A stretch of DNA of 8,025 bases, taken from NCBI GenBank assembly GCA_023818865.1, contig JAMWDF010000109.1, positions 1 to 8,025 of the forward strand, given 5' to 3'. A model generated the notes under the pieces. The model worked only from the letters and a program-made list of their open reading frames with translations, did no database searches and was not told where the DNA came from. This stretch comes from Candidatus Omnitrophota bacterium. Lineage in GTDB: Bacteria > Ratteibacteria > UBA8468 > B48-G9 > DSTR01. Made by a program: the position numbers and the translations under genes. This document shows positions 5,783 through 8,025 of the stretch, piece after piece; position 1 is the first letter of the stretch, and each line of letters begins with the position of its first letter.

Positions 5783-7495
5783 TCACGCCAGGTGGCCACT
5801 TTCCAGCAGTAAGGCCGCCGTAAGGCTGGCGCTCCAGTTATAATCCCTTATAGCATCAACTTTTACCCGAATGTCATAAGGTTTGACTCTTTTTCCCTTG
5901 CGGTCTAAATCCTCCGGTGCTACCTTGTCAGCCGAATCATAAAATTCAAAAATTACCCCGGATTTTTCATAATATTTGAGTACTTTCTCAATAAGGATGT
6001 TGGCTAATCTTTCCGCCAATTTTTCCTGGCCATGTTTTCTCAGCCCGCAAATAATCAGATAGTCAATATTTATCCAGGTGGGACCGCGCCACATGTCTCT
6101 GGACCAACTTGGTTCATTTGCCGCCACCGTGGGCACCGGGAAAGCCGTGCCAAACTCCTCGGGATTTTCCAGACAGGCGGCCAATCGCTCTATCTTGGCC
6201 TGCGGGACAACTTCCAGCAAGAGGGGAAGAAAGCCAGTGCAAGATTTAAGCCTGACGAAATTTCCCAGCAGGTCTTTATCATAGAAAAAACCAGTCGTTT
6301 CGTCCCAGAAATAATCAAGTATCTTTTCCGCTAGAGCCTGACTTTTTTTCAACCAGAAAGAGGCCCTTTCCTTATTGCCTAGTTCCTCGGCGATCAGAGA
6401 AAGACATTTCATGTCCTGGCTGGCAAACACCGAAAAATCAACGGCGTCCAAGAGTGTACCCAGGTCAAATCTCGGAGAATTATCCAGTCCAGATTCACCG
6501 CACCGACACATCTTGTTGGCTACCAAGTGCCATTCTAGAAGGCCATTTTTATTGTTATCCCGATGGGTGAGATCCCAGGTTAGATATTTTTCCAGCCGGG
6601 GAAGACTGTACCGTAAAATGTTCTTATCTTTGAGCGTCTGGTAGATTTGCCAGCAGCCCCAGGCCAGAACAGGCGGCTGGGTGATCTGAGAGGTCTGACC
6701 GTCCGGGTACATCAGGTGGGCAATCATTCCGTCTTTCTTCTGTTGCTCCAGAACCGATGCTATTAACTCCCAGGCGATTTCCGGATAAAAAAACTTCAAG
6801 CCTAAAGCATTAAAAACAGAATCCCAGAGCCACATCATTCTGTGCGGAACTCGGTCCGGCGTGCTCCAATGTTTTTTGAATACTCCCTCGGGGCTGAGCG
6901 TGTTAACTCTCATGACATTAAGACACTTCAGAAGTAATTTATGCTGACGCTTGTTCGGTAAGCTGGGGACTCTTTCGTAGATTCTCAGTCGATTGTTGAG
7001 AGTGGCTTTTAGGTCTGTTTTCAGAAACTCCTGCGCGCGGTCAACCGCTTGTTTCTCGGTTTTGGCGTAGGAGAGGCAAAACTTCTTTCCTTCCTGGCAA
7101 TCACAAATTTCCAGAACCACCCAATCATTTTGCTTTTCATCATGGGTAATGGTGGTATTGCCATGTTTAATAACACTCTGGCCTTCTGACTCGATTTTTA
7201 GGTTGACTCCATAAGGAAATGTTCCGACGATATGGTGGCAATCAACAAAAACCGTGGTAATCTTTCCCCGGGGACAGCGCAGGGAAAATGCGTCCGAAAG
7301 GATAAACTCCGGGCAAATCGTTCCGGTATCAGAAAAAATCAGCCGTCGCCGACACGGAGTATGAATCAATAGTCCGCATTCTTTCAGCAGGGTGGCGACA
7401 AAACCGGAATAGGTATCGGTCTGTCCGTCTATTCCGGAAAAACCTAACAACGCCCCTTCACCCCATATATCAGGTAAATTTGTTTTCAGATTCAC
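5783..7495 (-). CDS. Intracellular (alpha/alpha)6-barrel glycosidase, GH63 / mannosylglycerate-hydrolase-like
   Basis: The 570-residue product has a C-terminal catalytic barrel (about 180-570) with the hallmarks of GH63 and MGH1-like glycosidases: HRMMWLWDSVFNALG (218-232), WELIASVLEQQKKDGMIAH (242-260), TQPPVLAWG (272-280), GLLEWH (318-323), ESGLDNSPRFD (334-344) with D338 as likely general acid, FWDETTGFFYD (396-406), MWRGPTWINIDYL (468-480), FEFYD (516-520) with E517 as candidate general base, and YNWSASL (552-558). Known relatives hydrolyse mannosylglycerate, glucosylglycerate or alpha-glucosides; the substrate here is open. Residues 1-170 form a beta-rich accessory domain beginning WGEGALLGFSGIDG, longer than in the roughly 430-residue single-domain mannosylglycerate hydrolases. 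There is no signal peptide, and the protein is cysteine-rich, with CDC and MCRC motifs, so it should be cytoplasmic. The start is GTG without a clear Shine-Dalgarno. It reads as intact, unlike its neighbours on both sides. Confidence 0.88.
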   Translation of the reverse strand: MNLKTNLPDIWGEGALLGFSGIDGQTDTYSGFVATLLKECGLLIHTPCRRRLIFSDTGTICPEFILSDAFSLRCPRGKITTVFVDCHHIVGTFPYGVNLKIESEGQSVIKHGNTTITHDEKQNDWVVLEICDCQEGKKFCLSYAKTEKQAVDRAQEFLKTDLKATLNNRLRIYERVPSLPNKRQHKLLLKCLNVMRVNTLSPEGVFKKHWSTPDRVPHRMMWLWDSVFNALGLKFFYPEIAWELIASVLEQQKKDGMIAHLMYPDGQTSQITQPPVLAWGCWQIYQTLKDKNILRYSLPRLEKYLTWDLTHRDNNKNGLLEWHLVANKMCRCGESGLDNSPRFDLGTLLDAVDFSVFASQDMKCLSLIAEELGNKERASFWLKKSQALAEKILDYFWDETTGFFYDKDLLGNFVRLKSCTGFLPLLLEVVPQAKIERLAACLENPEEFGTAFPVPTVAANEPSWSRDMWRGPTWINIDYLIICGLRKHGQEKLAERLANILIEKVLKYYEKSGVIFEFYDSADKVAPEDLDRKGKRVKPYDIRVKVDAIRDYNWSASLTAALLLESGHLA

Positions 7496-7520
7496 GCTCT
7501 AGTTGAAAAAATCCCTGTTA

Positions 7521-7549
7521 ATTATTTTGGCTGCTGCCCAGATGGTAAA
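7521..7549 (-). promoter_or_regulatory. Candidate promoter of the GH63-like glycosidase
   Basis: On the minus strand, TTTACC (7549-7544, four of six matches) and AATAAT (7526-7521, five of six) are spaced by 17 bases and would give a leader of roughly 19 bases before the GTG at 7495. An inverted repeat with GCTGCCCA/TGGGCAGC arms straddles the -35 region, with one arm inside the spacer, which could be an operator. The call rests on hexamer similarity only. Confidence 0.4.
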
Positions 7550-7581
7550 CGCGTACTCTCCGCATTTTCAGGATGGGCAGC
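7533..7581. repeat. 8-bp inverted repeat around the glycosidase promoter, possible operator
   Basis: GCTGCCCA (7533-7540) and its reverse complement TGGGCAGC (7574-7581) are separated by 33 bases that include the candidate -35 box and a GTAAACGCGTAC stretch. Two half-sites about four helical turns apart could bind a regulator by looping. A chance match is possible at this length. Confidence 0.35.
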
Positions 7582-7812
7582 CAGGGCTACACTTAATTAA
7601 TAGGTTAGGTTTATTCTACCACTTCGTCAAATCAGCTTCTTTTTGCCAGTCAGAAGCATCGCCTGGCGCCAGCCTTTTCTTGTCACTTCTGCCAAGGTTT
7701 ATTCCTCACCCTACCAGGCTAGGTGGCGTCTTAAATTTCCCACTCTCCATCCTTGAGGAAGAAGTAAGCAGAAAATTATCATACTCTGGTCTCAGTTCTG
7801 ATAGGAGGGACT
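7582..7812. other. Non-coding gap with possible decayed coding traces
   Basis: Between the GntR remnant and the glycosidase promoter no intact gene is visible. On the minus strand one frame reads YDNFLLTSSSRMES, then a stop, then LAPGDASDWQKEADLTKW and another stop; the composition is protein-like but I recognise no family. It could be the worn C-terminal effector domain of the regulator or unrelated sequence. The plus-strand open frame starting with TTG at 7503 has no Shine-Dalgarno or recognisable domain and runs over this region and the GntR remnant, so I do not call it. Confidence 0.4.
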
Positions 7813-8025
7813 TTAAAAAGGAAAAAGAAAATCATCCTCCGGGTGAGAGCCAGACGGATAAACAACCAGTAGGCTTTTTTGTTTCGGACCAGGCGTCTGT
7901 GGCAAACGATATACGCCTTTCCCTTTTTTCTTGAAGACCGGTGCGTCCTCTAGCTCTTTCCAGGCACGTTGTACGGTTATCCCACTTACCTTGAGACGCC
8001 GGCATATTTAGTTTTTAGAGGGTAG
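7813..8025 (-). pseudogene. GntR-type winged-helix regulator remnant with in-frame TAA (continues beyond window)
   Basis: In one minus-strand frame the sequence enters the window reading LPSKN, then a TAA stop (8010-8008), then ICRRLKVSGITVQRAW, KELEDAPVFKKKGKGVYRLP. This matches the GntR DNA-binding domain in register: LPS-x-x-x-L-A-x-x-L-x-VS-x-ITV-x-RA-x-x-x-LE, followed by the wing GKGVY. The stop replaces exactly one residue of helix 2, so a substitution such as GAA or TAC to TAA explains it. After a linker, KSLLVVYPSG may be the first strand of a type 1 periplasmic-binding-protein-like effector domain, but the frame ends at TAA 7815-7813. No start codon lies after the internal stop in this frame. 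Its position upstream of the glycosidase on the same strand suggests it once controlled that gene or the sugar locus. The N-terminal part lies outside the window. Confidence 0.7.

Noticed and set aside
5064..5786. Minus-strand open frame of 240 codons opposite the pseudogenes
   Set aside because: It is the antisense shadow of the plus-strand pseudogene sequences, whose family motifs are on the plus strand; its translation shows no domain.
4817..7672. Shared 12-mer GCCTGGCGCCAG at 4817-4828 and 7661-7672
   Set aside because: A 12-base match of a palindromic sequence is expected by chance in a window of this size, and the flanks do not match.
7503..7934. Plus-strand open frame of 143 codons starting TTG
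   Set aside because: No Shine-Dalgarno, no recognisable domain, and it runs antisense over the glycosidase promoter and the GntR remnant, which is the better explanation for this DNA.

Overview
The window is bacterial chromosome. A housekeeping segment (accD end, folC, pyrC) lies next to a carbohydrate-metabolism segment that is mostly decayed. Lineage cannot be fixed from this sequence. The gene set fits an uncultured or deep-branching anaerobic bacterium of moderate GC: class I dihydroorotase, a cytoplasmic GxDLY-type SGNH esterase, an MGH1-like glycosidase, mostly Shine-Dalgarno-free starts, and TGA used as a normal stop. That assignment is inference only.

Left part (1-1767, + strand): the C-terminal third of AccD (acetyl-CoA carboxylase carboxyltransferase beta) is followed three bases later by folC, a pairing known from many bacteria. 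Middle-left (1743-4133, - strand): a near-consensus promoter sits almost on the start codon of pyrC, so that transcript should be practically leaderless. pyrC is followed after 12 bases by a SGNH esterase gene whose 3' end overlaps the 3' end of folC tail to tail by 25 bp.

Middle (4134-5760, + strand): about 440 bases without a gene precede two adjacent pseudogenes. The first was a putative glycoside-hydrolase-like protein; its recognisable sequence is spread over three frames, with an in-frame TGA and apparent internal deletions. The second was a small SGNH hydrolase; it keeps the GDS block but has lost its middle, carries a 4-bp tandem duplication that shifts the frame, and lacks the C-terminal Asp/His block. 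A perfect 10-bp inverted repeat closes this block.

Right part (5783-8025, - strand): an intact 570-residue (alpha/alpha)6-barrel glycosidase of the GH63/MGH1-like type faces the pseudogenes. Upstream of it, at the window edge, is a broken GntR-type winged-helix regulator with an in-frame TAA. The simplest reading is a relic sugar-utilisation island in which the regulator and two catabolic genes have died and one glycosidase survives. I see no defence system, CRISPR array, RNA gene or insertion sequence.
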